Origin: Aegilops tauschii subsp. strangulata
Taxonomy: Eukaryota > Streptophyta > Magnoliopsida > Poales > Poaceae
NCBI RefSeq assembly: GCF_002575655.3
Contig: NC_053037.3
Coordinates: 569,200,880-569,264,879, forward strand
Direction: 5' to 3'
DNA length: 64,000 bases
The notes beneath the pieces are model-generated. The model had not been told where the DNA came from, did not search any database, and was given only the letters and a program-made list of their open reading frames with translations. The position numbers and the translations under genes were made by a program. Below are positions 10,530-21,023 of this stretch, piece after piece; the stretch's first letter is position 1, and each line of letters opens with the position of its first letter.

Positions 10530-10822
10530 CCTCATTGGTCCCGGTTCGTGGCATGAACCGGGACTAAAGGGCAGCCTGTGTCCCGGTTCAAGCCACCAAC
10601 CGGGACCAATGGTGGTGGGCCAGGAGCGAGGCCCATTGGTCCCGGTTCGTCCCACCAACCGGGACCTAAGGGGCCAGACGAACCGGGACCAATGGCCCCA
10701 CGAGGCCCCGCAGGCCCCTGGCCTCACGAATCGGGACCATTGCCCCATGGGTCCCGGTTCTGGACTGAACCGGGACTAATGGGCTGACCCGGCCTGAACC
10801 AAAGCCCTCTTTTCTACTAGTG
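10530..10822. repeat. CACTA-1 terminal/subterminal repeats (5' end)
   Basis: At least five copies of the inverted module GGTCCCGGTTCGT..ACCGGGACC lie between the TATA box and the CTACTAGTG terminus. Confidence 0.8.
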
Positions 10823-11171
10823 GAGGTAGACGAAGGCTAGCTGGACAGTTTTCTCGCGACCAACGCCCCGGCGCTCAAACGCCCTTTTTCTTTCAGCTCA
10901 CAACAAACTCAAACAGAATACATCCGGCTTTGTAGCCCTGGAGAAGCAGCGCCCATGCTTTCTGCCTAGCTGCATGCGAGCGATCCGCTGGCCTCACGCA
11001 CGACGCGGCCGGCCGCTGCTAATAGCCCAACACTACCACTACGCGCACACACACACTATTGCCACAAGCACACACACGCTACACACATATGCCACGCTGC
11101 CCGACGAACCCGACGAACCCGACGAGCCTGACGCCGTGGCTTATTCTAACACACACACCCTAAGCCACAGA

Positions 11172-12038
11172 CTAGCAGAGGAGTCCGTCGTCGTCGACGT
11201 TGGCGTCAGCCAAGAGAGCCTGCTCCGCCGCCGGTCCTTTCCGGAGCTGCGGGCACTCGCGCCGGATGTGCGCGTGCTCCCCGCATTTGTAGCAGTGTCC
11301 ACGACGCTTCCCTCTGTAGCCTGACGATGTGCTCGCCGTACCGTCGTTGTCGTGGTCGCCGAAGCCGCGTCCGCCTTGCCGTCGCTCCCGAGCCGCCCAC
11401 TGTGCCGCTGTCATCATCAGCTGACCGTCCGCGCGCTCGCCGCCGGCCCGCACGCGTCGCCGCGTCCGCTCCTCGAACGCCTTGAGCCGCCCGAGCACCT
11501 CCTCGAACACCATCTCCTCCACGTTGCAGAATTGCTCGATTCCGGCCACCGCGGCGTACAGGCCGTCCGGCACAGTGTCGAGCAACTTCTTCACCATGGC
11601 GCTGTCGTCGATCGTCGACCCGAGCATCGCGTACCTCGCCATGCCACTGACCTTCCCGGCGTAGTCGTCCAGCTCCTCACCGTTGTCCATCCACAGGCGA
11701 TCCAACTCACCGCGCAGCGTCCCGAGCCTCGCCGCCCGCACCCGATCGGCGCCGACGAAGCGCACTTCGAGGGAGTCCCATACCTCCTTCGCCGTGGTCT
11801 TCGTCGCCACCTGCATCAGCAAGTTCTTCGGCAGCGCGCCCAGCATCGCCACCCGCGACGTCTTGCTCTTCCCGGCGTCGACCTCCTTGCCCTCCGCCGG
11901 AGCCACCGCACTCCACCGCCCTTGGGCATCAAGGATAGCCTCCGCCTTGGTGGCCCAGGCGATGTAGTTCGTCGTCGTCAGCGGCGACAGCTGCAACGCC
12001 ATCGCCCCGCCACCACCGCCGTGAGGAACGAGCGCCAT
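11172..12038 (-). CDS. gag: Copia-type Gag (UBN2-like domain plus zinc knuckle)
   Basis: A 288-residue intact frame starting at the first ATG downstream of the PBS. Residues about 20-220 resemble the Copia Gag (UBN2/retrotran_gag) family: a TTTNYIAWATKAEAIL-like start, then helical segments with TAKEVWDSLEVRF and LDDYAGKVSGMARY. A CCHC zinc knuckle (C-x2-C-x4-H-x4-C) lies at about 249-262. A basic, glycine-rich linker precedes it and an acidic tail (ANVDDDGLLC) ends about 20 bp from the LTR, leaving no room for Pol. Known Gags of this family package RNA into virus-like particles. Because the frame is unbroken, the element could be mobile if Pol is supplied in trans. GC content is far higher than in neighbouring elements. 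Confidence 0.8.
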   Translation of the reverse strand: MALVPHGGGGGAMALQLSPLTTTNYIAWATKAEAILDAQGRWSAVAPAEGKEVDAGKSKTSRVAMLGALPKNLLMQVATKTTAKEVWDSLEVRFVGADRVRAARLGTLRGELDRLWMDNGEELDDYAGKVSGMARYAMLGSTIDDSAMVKKLLDTVPDGLYAAVAGIEQFCNVEEMVFEEVLGRLKAFEERTRRRVRAGGERADGQLMMTAAQWAARERRQGGRGFGDHDNDGTASTSSGYRGKRRGHCYKCGEHAHIRRECPQLRKGPAAEQALLADANVDDDGLLC

Positions 12039-12062
12039 GGCCGCCGGCAGGATCGCACCGAA

Positions 12063-12074
12063 GCTCTGATACCA
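12063..12074 (-). promoter_or_regulatory. Primer-binding site, initiator tRNA-Met type
   Basis: The minus strand reads TGGTATCAGAGC, the standard plant Copia PBS complementary to the 3' end of initiator tRNA-Met. It lies two bases inside the 5' LTR and sets the element's orientation. Confidence 0.85.
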
Positions 12075-12076
12075 AA

Positions 12077-12493
12077 TGTTGTTGCAGCCCTAGACTAGCT
12101 CTCTCTGATTCACTCACGGACGGAGGTAGACGAAGGCTAGCTGGACAGTTTTCTGGCAACCAACGCCCCGGCGACCAACACCCCGGCGCTCAAACGCCCT
12201 TTTTTCTTTCAGCTCGCAAAAAACTCAAACATAATACATACGGCTTTGTAGCCCTGGAGGCGCAGCGCCCATGCTTCCTGCCTATCTGCATGCGAGTGAT
12301 CCGCTGGCCTCACGCACGACGCGGCCGGCCGCTGCTAACAGCCCAACAACTACCACTACGCGCACGCACACACTACTGCCACAAGCACACACACGATACA
12401 CACATATGCCACGCTGCTGCGTCCCGCCCGTCCCGCGCGCCACCGACGCGCCCGACGAACCCGACGAGCCCGACGCCGTGGATTATTCCAACA
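12077..12493 (-). repeat. 5' LTR of the gag-only element
   Basis: A 417-bp intact LTR beginning TGTTGTTGCAGCC and ending TTCCAACA, followed by AGCTA. It acts as the pre-insertion reference for the LTR split by CACTA-1. Confidence 0.85.
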
Positions 12494-12498
12494 AGCTA

Positions 12499-13722
12499 TA
12501 ACATAAAGAATGTGGTGCCAGTTGTCTCCAAGTATGTATTGTAGCTGAATGTTGCTTCGATCATTCGGACATTATAACCATCTTATATCCTCTTCCGATG
12601 TAGGGTTGCTACTTCTACAGCCAAGCTAGCAAGCAGACTGCAAGTAAAGCCAAAGGACAACCTGACGTTGCTGTTGTCAGTTCGAAAGGTATTCTATTTC
12701 TTGTAAAATCATCAGAGTAGAAAAGACAGAGCAAGGACTGATGACCTGTTGCCACTGAAGAAGTGATTACTGTGGATGATGCTGAAGAGTGTGTTCAAAT
12801 GGACGTTGATGCTCCTACTCCAAGGAGAAATCCAGTGGATATGGACACTGGTCATGACATGGTACCAAAATTTCTGAAAATTCAGTCGGATGCAAGTGTC
12901 CGAGCGCTGACCGATATTGTACAAGCCAGTCCAAGTGCATTGGCGGTTACGACGCCCCGACCTGCAACGCCTTCCACTATTCCTTATGTATTGTATCCGT
13001 TGGCCAGCACTATAGAGGATGGGGTTAGTACCAGCAAAGAGGCCATGATTCAAGCCGAGCTAAAGAACCCAAGGCTGAAGGATTCACTCAATTCAAGTGA
13101 GGCTCTGAGAGCTCATCCCCAAGAAAGTACCACCGTAAGTGCCGACCATTTTCATTCGGACGTTCAACTTTTTGACTTGTCATCCGAGTAGCGCCTGATA
13201 TGTTTTCTTCGAGTGGGGCACGTTCAGTGCACATACTAGGTGTTGCCTCCGAGACTCTCATTGATTGCTGACAATCAATTACAGTCTATACGATTAGTTT
13301 ATTTCCTTCTTCATAAATCTAGAACCAATATCTTAAATTCATGACTCCGGCTGATTGTTGACAATCAGTTAGAGTCTACATTACTAGATTATTCTTTGTC
13401 TTTGAAATTTTGGTCAATCCCTTTGAATCCATAGTTTCTCTCGATCACTATATTACTAACTGCTATCTCATGTCTTTTGAGTAGAAATACTGTGAACTGG
13501 AATCCAAGCATCTGGCATTGCAGGAAGAAGTAGAAATTCTCCGTGCGGAACTGGAGAAAGAGAAAAAGAAGAACGAGAAGTAGGAGAAGGAGAAAGCTAT
13601 CACGGGAAGTAAACTTTTCATACCAGGCACCCCCATGCCGGGACACAACGACCAAGATGAGCACACGATCTTCTCATCACGATGGTGACTAGTGAGTGTC
13701 ACTCCTCGTGATCTTCTCTATG
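12499..13722 (+). pseudogene. Disrupted host gene-like region with splice-like exons
   Basis: Three plus-strand segments look exonic. 12604-12688 (CYFYSQASKQTASKAKGQPD) lies between ..GATGTAG and AAAG|GTATTC. About 12757-13134 encodes an acidic then Pro/Thr/Ser-rich stretch (VDDAEECVQMDVDAP; DIVQASPSALAVTTPRPATP) and ends at a strong CACC|GTAAGT donor. From 13485, after ..TTTTGAGTAG, a coiled coil (ELESKHLALQEEVEILRAEL) runs into an in-frame TAG at about 13580. Family not recognised. It may be a host gene fragment or the coding part of an old element. CACTA-2 begins at its end (target ATG, 13720-13722). Confidence 0.4.
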
Positions 13723-14020
13723 CACTAGTAGAAAACAGGGTTTTGGTCCAGGCTTGGCCAGCCCATTAGTCGCAGTTCAGTCACGAACCAGGACCCATGG
13801 GGGCATAGGTCCCAATTCGTGAGGCCAGGTGGCCGGCCGGGCCTCGTGGGGCATTAGTCTCGGTTCGTCTGGCCCCTTTGGTCCCGGTTCCAGACACGAA
13901 CCGGGACCAATGGGCCTTGCTCCTGGCCCACAAGCATTGGTCCCGGTTCCTGGCTGCACCGGGACCAAGGGGGGGGGGGGCTTTAGTCCCGTTTCCAGCC
14001 ACGAACCGGGACCAATGAGA
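13723..14020. repeat. CACTA-2 terminal and subterminal repeats
   Basis: CACTAGTAGAAAACAGGG followed by inverted modules GGTCCCGGTTCC..AACCGGGACC and variants, plus a run of 12 G at about 13969-13980. The counterpart in CACTA-1 is 10530-10822. Confidence 0.8.
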
Positions 14021-14024
14021 TGCC

Positions 14025-14032
14025 TATATATA
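14025..14032 (+). promoter_or_regulatory. TATA box of the CACTA-2 transposase promoter
   Basis: TATATATA is followed by AGAGCACTCCACTGCTC and a leader conserved with CACTA-1, including GCACCACCGTGGTGAGCC near 14284, a likely first-intron donor. Confidence 0.65.
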
Positions 14033-14551
14033 CGCCCTCACCAGCGAGTAGAGCACTCCACTGCTCTGTTTTTCTGGCCGGCGAGGGGAGTGCTTTGTGG
14101 TGCTCTAGCTCACCTCCTATGCACATGAGGTGTTCGATGAAATGCCCGAGCCGTACTTAAGCTTTCTCCTCTCGAAGCTCCTTGTCCAAGGTCCATTTTC
14201 CTCGAGATTTGTCTAGGTATGGTGGTCTGTCCTGTCCCGTCCCCGTCCTCATTGCCGTCGATCGCCCGCGCCGATCTCGTCGCCGGCACCACCGTGGTGA
14301 GCCTCTTGATCTTATATTCTTTCTAAAAGAAAATAGTTCTTATGTGTATGATTTAGATAGATACTTGTGTAATTTCTTACTTTTAGTATTGTTTGTTATT
14401 ATATAGTGCGATGGTTTTGGTATCCGCCTCCGTCGGCCCTTGTCCTGTCTATGAGTCGGATGTGGTATATATTATCTTTTATATAACTATTCGGTTCACT
14501 TATTGTTTATGACAATTATGCCGACCAACGTGACATAGTTTTTTTATCTGG

Positions 14552-14857
14552 GAGGTATGTGAACCGGAAATTCCAACCGACCCTATTGTCGAGAGGTTAA
14601 ATTTAGTTAAAAAAGAAAACAATTACTTGAAGGAAAAATTAAAAAAAATTGAGGAGGAGAAGATGATATTGAAATTGCATGTTGCGGATGTCGTCGATGA
14701 TCATAAGATCAAGATGGATGCAATGCGCTTGAAGATTAGAAAGATTAGAAAATATGCCATTCATACCGAGGCTTGGTATCATTATGCCGTTGGATCAATT
14801 GTTACCTTGGTTGCGATTTTGATCGCATTTGTTGTTGCATTGAAATGTTTTACATAG
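14552..14857 (+). CDS. Small coiled-coil protein with C-terminal membrane segment
   Basis: After a T-rich acceptor-like stretch (TTTTTTTATCTGGGAG) the frame reads VCEPEIPTDPIVERLNLVKK, then a Lys/Glu heptad-rich coiled coil (NNYLKEKLKKIEEEK), and ends in one strong hydrophobic segment (VGSIVTLVAILIAFVVALKC) three residues from the stop, resembling a tail-anchored protein. The first internal ATG is at 14627 (76 residues); an upstream exon probably supplies the true start. It lies between the promoter and TNP2. CACTA-1 has lost this segment while keeping its flanks. Not a known CACTA function; family not identified. Confidence 0.5.
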   Translation, partial: EVCEPEIPTDPIVERLNLVKKENNYLKEKLKKIEEEKMILKLHVADVVDDHKIKMDAMRLKIRKIRKYAIHTEAWYHYAVGSIVTLVAILIAFVVALKCFT

Positions 14858-15029
14858 TTTCAAAGTATGGTTTAATTAGATGCTCTAGAGAGCTATATGT
14901 TGTTCAATGAGAACTATGTATGTACTTTGGTTTTAAATTGATGATGAACTTCTATTAATTTGGTCACTTATCTATTCATGATGTTCTGTAATGGTTTTTG
15001 ACACACTTAATTATATATAATGCACGCAG

Positions 15030-17960
15030 ATGAACCAGCAATGGATGTACGGTAACAGACACACCTCCGAGTACATTGAGGCTCTGCATAATTTTCTCGC
15101 AGTGGCTAAGGCAAACAAGCAGAACGATTTTATGTGTTGTCCATGCCCTAGCTATCGGAATACGAGGTCTTACTCTAACTCGAAAACCCTTCACACCTAC
15201 CTGCTTTATAAGGGTTTCATGCCACACTATAACGTTTGGACCAAGCACGGAGAAATAGGGGTTATCATGGAAGACAACGAAGAAAAAGAGGATGATGACA
15301 ACTATGTGCCCCCTGAATACGGTGATGCTGCAACAGGGGAAGCTGAAGATCAAGAGGAACCTGACGATGTGCCCGATGATGATCTCTGACGGGTCATTGT
15401 TGATGCAAAGAGACATTGCGAATGTGAAAAGGAGAAGCTGAAGTTCGATAGCATGTTAGAGGATCACAAAAAATGGTTGTACCCCAATTGCGAAGATGGC
15501 AACACAATGCTCAGTACCATACTGGAATTGCTGCAGTGAAAGACAGAGAATGGTGTGCCTGACAAAGGATTTGAGAAGTTACTAAAAATATTGAAGAAGA
15601 ACTTCCAAAGGATAACGAATTGCCTGACAGTACGTACGCAGCAAAGAAGGTTGTATGCCCTCTAGGATTGGAGGTGCAGAAGATACATGCATGCCCTAAT
15701 GACTGCATCCTCTACCGCGGTGCGTACAAGGATTTGAACGCATGCCCGGTATGCAGTGCATTGTTGTATAAGACCAGACAAGATGACCCTGGTGATGTTG
15801 ACGGCGAGCGCACTAGGAAGTGGGTTCCTGCCAAGTTGATGTGGTATGCTCCTATAATACCACGGTTGAAATGTCTGTTCAGAAACAAAGAGCATGCCAA
15901 GTTGATGCGATGGCATAGAGAGGACTGTAAGAAAGATGAGAAGTTGAGAGCACCCGCTGACGGGTCGTAGTGGAAAAAAATCGAGAGAAAGTACTGGGAG
16001 GAGTTTGTAGGTGACGCAAGGAACGTATGGTTTGGTTTAAGCGCGGATGGCATTAATCCTTTTGGGGAGCAGAGCAGCAATTACAGCACGTTGCCCGTGA
16101 CTCTATGTATCTATAACCTTCCTCCTTGGCTGTGCAGGAAGCGGAAGTTCATTATGATGCCAGTTCTCATCCAAGGCCCTAAGCAACCCGACATCGACAT
16201 TGATGTGTACCTAAGGCCATTAGTTGAAGAACTTTTTCAGCTATGGAATGGAAACGGTGTACGTGTGTGGGATGAGCACAAACAGGAGGAATTTGACATG
16301 CATGCGTTGCTGTTTGTAACCGTAAATGATTGGCCTGCTCTTAGTAACCTTTCAGGATAGACAAACAAGGGATACCACGCATGCACGCACTGTTTAGATG
16401 ACACCGAAAGTATATACCTGGACAAATGCAGGAAGAATGTGTACCTGGGGCATCGTTGATATCTTCCGACCAACCATCAATGTCGAAAGAAAGGCAAGCA
16501 TTTCAAAGTCGAGGCAGATCACCGGAAGAAGCCCGCCATGCGTACCGGTGATCACGTACTTGCTATGGTCAATGATTTACATGTAATCTTTGGAAAGGGT
16601 CCCGGCGGACTATCTGTTCCGAATGACGCTGAGGGACGCTCACCCATGTGGAAGAAGAAATCTATATTTTGGGACCTACCCTACTGGAAAGACCTAGAGG
16701 TCCGCTCTTCAATCGACGTGATGCACGTGACGAAGAACCTTTGCGTGAACCTGCTAGGCTTCTTGGGCGTGTATGGGAAGACAAAAGATACACCAGAGGC
16801 ACGGGAGGACCTGCAACATTTGCACGAAAAAGACGGCATGCCTCCAAAGCAGTATGATGGTCCTGCCAGCTACGCCCTTTCCAAAGAAGAGAAGGAAATC
16901 CTCTTTGAATGCCTGCTCATTATGAAGGTCCCGTCTGGCTTCTCGTCGAATATAAAGGGAATAATAAATATGCCAGAGAAAAAGTTCCAGAACCTAAAGT
17001 CTCATGACTGCCACGTGATTATGACGCAACTGCTTCCGGTTGCATTGAGGGGGCTTCTACCGGAAAATGTTCGCTTAGCCATTGTGAAGCTATGTGCATT
17101 CCTCAATGCAATCTCTCAGAAGGTGATCGATCCAGAAATCCTACCAAGGTTAAGGAGTGATGTGGCGCAATGTCTTGTCAGTTTCGAGCTGGTGTTCCCA
17201 CCATCCTTCTTCAATATCACGACGCACGTCCTAGTTCATCTAGTCGAGGAGATTGTCGTTCTGGGCCCTCTATTTCTACACAATATGTTCCCCTTTGAGA
17301 GGTTCATGGGAGTCCTAAAGAAATATGTCCGTAACCGCGCTAGGCCAGAAGAAAGCATCTCCATCTGCCATCAAACAGAGGATGTCATTGGGTTTTGTAT
17401 TGACTTCATTCCTGACCTTAAGAAGATTGGTCTCCCTCAATCGCTGTATGAGGAGAGACTGACTGGAAAAGGCACGCTAGGAGGGGACTCAATAATATGT
17501 AGGGACGAGCATTCTTGGTCTCAAGCACACTACACAGTTCTACAGAACTCTATCTTGGTGACCGCGTATGTCGATGAACACAAGAACATTCTGCGCTCCA
17601 AACACCCGGAGCTGTGTGATGATTGGATTACATGTGAACACATCAATTCTTTCGCCAGTTGGTTGGAAACACGTCTCAGAGGTGACAACACTGGTTCTGA
17701 TGAGTTGTACTATTTGTCCAGGGGACCATCTTCGACTGTATTGACTTACAAAGGGTACGAGATAAATGGGAATACATTTTACACGGTCGCCCAAGATCAA
17801 AAGAGCACCAATCAAAACAGCGGTGTCCGCTTTGGTGCAGCAACCAAGAGGGGAAATGACACCTATTATGGTTACATAGTGGACATATGGGAACTTGACT
17901 ACGGACATGATTTTAAGGTCCCTTTGTTTTAGTGCAAATGGGTCAATCTGTCAGGAGGCG
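15030..17960 (+). pseudogene. tnp2: CACTA-2 TNP2 transposase, N-terminal and core part
   Basis: Begins at ATG 15030 (MNQQWMYGNRHTSEYIE, Transposase-associated domain) and follows the CACTA-1 protein to the DUF4218-like region (LDYGHDFKVPLF). Damage: stop at 15387-15389, a further stop near 15537, a one-base frameshift between 15390 and 15620, stops at 15968-15970, 16358-16360 and near 16459, and a stop at 17930-17932. The 16538-17932 stretch is the longest intact piece (464 codons). G2 is inserted 28 bp after the last stop; the C-terminus resumes at 48566. Confidence 0.85.
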
Positions 17961-18030
17961 TGATAACCCACAAGTATATGGGATCAATTGTAGCCTCTTT
18001 CGATAATTAAGAGTGTCGAACCCAACGAGG

Positions 18031-19555
18031 CACTACTAGGAAAAGGCCTGCTAGTGGCGCACCTGTTTTAGCCATAATGGCGCACTACAGGTGTGCCACT
18101 AGCATCACGCCACTAGTAATTAATACTAATGGCGCACCCATCCCTGGTGCGCCATTAGTATACCAGATACTAATGAGGTGCGCCATTAGTATACCAGATA
18201 CTAATGGCACACCAGGGAGTGCGCCATTAGTATATCACACGGTGCGCCATTAGTATACCAGATACTAATGGCGCACCACATAGAAGTGCGCCATTATTAA
18301 TAATTTTTCTCAAAAAAAATTCAGAATTTTTTTTTCAATTTTTTTTTGTTTTTTCTTAATCTCGGGTCAATATGCTTAATCTCAAATCAGATCGCACTCC
18401 GTGGTCAAACTTCCCGAAAGGTCACCCATCCTCACACTACTCCAGCCCAAGCATGCTTAACTTCAGAGTTCTATCCAACCCCAGCACCAGCTCACTTAAC
18501 ACGCACTTGTTGATATATCTAGCATATCAATCCTATTAAACCTTGTTGATGTCTAGGACTTTGTTCATGTTCATGAGTGTGATGAAATTTTGAAAAAATA
18601 TTTCAAACTTTCGTTCATATTACGTATCGTATTTTGAATATTTTTTCAAAAAAAATTCGAAACTAATTTTTTTTTCTGTTACTAGTGGCGCACCTAGCAA
18701 ATGGTGCGCCACTACAAAGTTTGAATTTTTTTCCATTTTCCCCTCTAGATCTTAAAAGCTCCGTATCTTTTATTCTGTTAGGTTTTTGGGGATCCTAAAA
18801 ATCTTCAATAGGGTTCCCCAGGTTGAATTCGGATGTAACTTTTCGAGTAGATGATTTTTTATTAAAAAACTTTTTAATCCGAGTTCGTATGCAAAAGTTA
18901 TGCCCATTTTACAAATTCTAGAGAGATTTTGCAAATAAAATCAAAATTCATATTTGTAAATTTTCCCAACAAGTAGACCACATATCACATGGGAAACTTA
19001 TTTTCTTTTATTTTTTTGACATTTCCGTCATTTTCTTTTATTTTTTTTAAACGTAAAGGCGGTCCGGGGGTGCATTCGGTGGAATTTTTGGTCAAAGTTA
19101 GTAATGGCGCACCATGGGTGTGGTGCGCCATTACTAGTTTAGTAATGGCGCACCACACCCACGGTGCGCCATTACTAACTTTGAAAAAAATTATTAGTAG
19201 TGGCGCACCGAGGGTGTGGTGCGCCATTATTAGTTAAAACTAGTAATGGCGCACTATCCCTGGTGCACCATTACTAGTTTTGAAAAAAAATATAAAAAAT
19301 TTGTTAGTAGTGGCGCACCGAGGTTGTGGTGCGCCATTACTAGTTTAACTAGTAATGGCACACTATCCCCTGGTGCGCCATTACTAGTTTAAAAAAATTG
19401 TTAGTAGTGGCGCACCGTGGATGTGGTGCGCCATTAGTATTTGGAGTTTAATGTCGTACATACACATGGTGCGCCATTAGTATATAGCAGTGGCGCACCA
19501 CATGTGTGGTGCGCCATTAATGTCCATATTATCTATAGCCATTTTCATAGTAGTG
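18031..19555. mobile_element. M1: small non-autonomous CACTA-ended element
   Basis: Starts CACTACTAGGAAAAGGC and ends ATAGTAGTG, with AGG duplicated at 18028-18030 and 19556-19558. The empty site is visible in the sister LTR (..CGAGGAGC.. near 26846). 1,525 bp without a transposase frame. Both flanks consist of dozens of inverted modules GGTGCGCCATTACTAG..CTAGTAATGGCGCACC. The core (18300-19070) includes a 5S-rRNA-like segment and is shared with M2 and M3. Confidence 0.85.
18410..18472 (-). repeat. 5S rRNA-derived segment in M1
   Basis: On the minus strand, AGAACTCTGAAGTTAAGC, GCTTGGGCTGGAGTAG and GGATGGGTGACC follow one another as in the 3' half of plant 5S rRNA (AGAACTCCGAAGTTAAGC..GGATGGGTGACC..GGGAAGT). 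This covers about positions 45-110, including the box A, intermediate and box C regions of the internal Pol III promoter. Not a functional gene: the 5' part is missing. Confidence 0.75.
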
Positions 19556-21009
19556 AGGAGCTAAAGGTAGAACAAATATTCCCTCAAGTTCTATCGACCA
19601 TCAATACAACTCTACGCATGCTTGATGTTCGCTTTACCTAGAACAAGTATGAAACTAGAAGTACTTTGTAGGTGTTGTTGGATAGGTTTGCAAGAATATA
19701 AAGAGCACGTAAATAAAAACTATGGGCTGTTTTAAGTAAAGAAGCAATAAAGTTAGTATAGCGAGTGTGGAATAGTGGTGGTAGGAGTTGCGAAATTGTC
19801 CCCAATCAATTGACTACTTTACTAGACCGATAGCAAGTTTTATGTGGGAGGGGCCACTGCTAGCATGTCATCCCTGACATGGAATTCTATGCACTTATGA
19901 TTGGAACTATTAGCAAGCATCCGCAACTACTAACGTTCATTAAGATAAAACCCAACCATAGCATTAAGATATATTGGTCCCCCTTCAATCCCGTATACAT
20001 CAATTTCTATGCTAGGTTGAAGCTTCTGTCACTCTTGCCCTCCAATACATAGTCCTATCAACATACAACTAACCCTATGGTGTGATCCATGCGCGCGCTC
20101 ATATGATGGGCACCAAAGGACAACAACATAACCACAAGCAAATTAAACCAATCATAGAATTCATCAATTACCGATAGGACAACGAAAATCTACTTAGACA
20201 TCATAGGATGGCAACACATCATTGGATAATAATATGAAGCATAAAGCACCATGTTCAAGTAGAGGGTACAGCGGGTTGCAGGAGAGTGGACCGTGTAGAT
20301 AGATGGGGGAAGGTGATGAAGATGTTGGTGAAGATGACGGAGGTGTTGGTGTAGATTGCGGTGATGATGATGGCCCCGGCGGCGTTCCGGCGCCACCGGA
20401 AGAGAGGGGGAGAGATCCCCCCTTCTTCTTCTTCCTTGACCTTCTCCCTAGATGGGAGAAGGGTTTCCCCTCTGGTCCATGGCCTCCATGGCGGCGGAGG
20501 GGCGAGAGCCCCTCCGAGATTGGATCTGTCTCTGTCTCTCTCTGTTTCTGCGTTCAAGATTCTGGCCTTTCACCGTTTCTTATATTCCCGGAGATCCGTA
20601 ACTCCGATTGGGCTGAAATTTTAACACAATTTGTATCCGGATATTGGCTTTATTGCGGCGAAAGAAGGGCACCAACCGCCTTACGGAGTAGCCACGAGGG
20701 CGCAGGGTGCGCCCTACCCCCTGGGGTGCGCCCCTCACCCTCGTGGGCCCCTCGAGCATCGTATCGCGTTGATTCTTTTTCCCAAAAATCACATATATTC
20801 CAAAAAAATCTCCAGAAGTTTTTATCGCGTTTGGACTCCGTTTGATACGGATTTTCTATCAAACAAAAAACATGCAACAAAGGTGGCACTGGGCACTAGA
20901 TCAATATGTTAGTCCCAAAAATAGTATAAAAAGTTGCCAAAAGTATGTAAAAGTTGTAGAATATTGGCATGGAACAATCAAAAATTATAGATACGACGGA
21001 GATGTATCA

Positions 21010-21023
21010 GCATGCCCAAGCTT
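21010..21023 (-). promoter_or_regulatory. G2 polypurine tract
   Basis: The minus strand reads AAGCTTGGGCATGC directly before the 3' LTR, the position of plus-strand priming. G1 has AAGCTTGGGGGAGT at the same place; the G2 version has lost purines. Confidence 0.5.

Larger units (their letters stand above)
1376..10822 (-). mobile_element. CACTA-1, full-length CACTA (En/Spm) transposon
   Basis: The element starts CACTAGTAGAAAAAGGG at 1376 and ends CTTTTCTACTAGTG at 10822. The 3-bp target GAG is duplicated at 1373-1375 and 10823-10825, and the sister LTR at 12077-12493 shows the empty site. The 9,447-bp element carries TNP2 (6675-10034) and a second gene (1965-4075), both minus strand. Order from the promoter end: terminal repeats, TATA, TNP2, spacer, divergent-promoter block, GC-rich leader, second gene, terminal repeats. 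Both genes are broken, so it is non-autonomous now. Relative to CACTA-2 it lacks the coiled-coil/membrane ORF upstream of TNP2. Confidence 0.92.
1327..11151 (-). repeat. 3' LTR of the gag-only element, interrupted by CACTA-1
   Basis: The LTR consists of 49 bp (1327-1375) and 326 bp (10826-11151) separated by CACTA-1. The intact sister LTR at 12077-12493 shows the uninterrupted sequence ..CGGAG|GTAGACG.., confirming both the break and the 3-bp GAG duplication. It is about 40 bp shorter than its partner through small indels. Confidence 0.85.
1327..12493 (-). mobile_element. Gag-only (TR-GAG type) Copia LTR retrotransposon, split by a CACTA
   Basis: The LTRs are 1327-1375 joined to 10826-11151, and 12077-12493. 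Both start TGTTGTTGCAGCC and end TTATTCYAACA in plus orientation. The flanking target sites are AGCTG (1322-1326) and AGCTA (12494-12498), one mismatch. The PBS matches initiator tRNA-Met (12063-12074), so the element runs on the minus strand. The internal region is only about 925 bp and holds one Gag gene; there is no protease, integrase or RT. Small gag-only elements are known in plants as TR-GAGs and must borrow Pol from Copia relatives. The distal (3') LTR is interrupted by CACTA-1. Confidence 0.85.
17961..21009 (-). repeat. G2 3' LTR, containing M1
   Basis: 17961-18030 and 19559-21009, about 1,521 bp after removing M1 (18031-19555) and one AGG. Frames in 20255-20912 are chance frames in the LTR's GC-rich part; the same sequence recurs in the other LTR at 47848-48565. 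Confidence 0.85.

Noticed and set aside
11352..12098. 248-codon plus-strand His/Arg-rich frame
   Set aside because: Antisense shadow of the GC-rich gag gene; no domain.
18410..18472. Functional 5S rRNA gene
   Set aside because: Only about the 3' half is present, with substitutions, in each of three transposon copies.
18050..19540. CRISPR-like array
   Set aside because: The regularly repeated GGTGCGCC/GGCGCACC modules are inverted, not direct repeats with spacers, and lie within a CACTA element of a plant nuclear genome.
20255..20912. Overlapping 70-180-codon frames on both strands
   Set aside because: They lie in the G2 LTR, recur in the other LTR at 47779-48485, overlap in several phases and resemble no protein.
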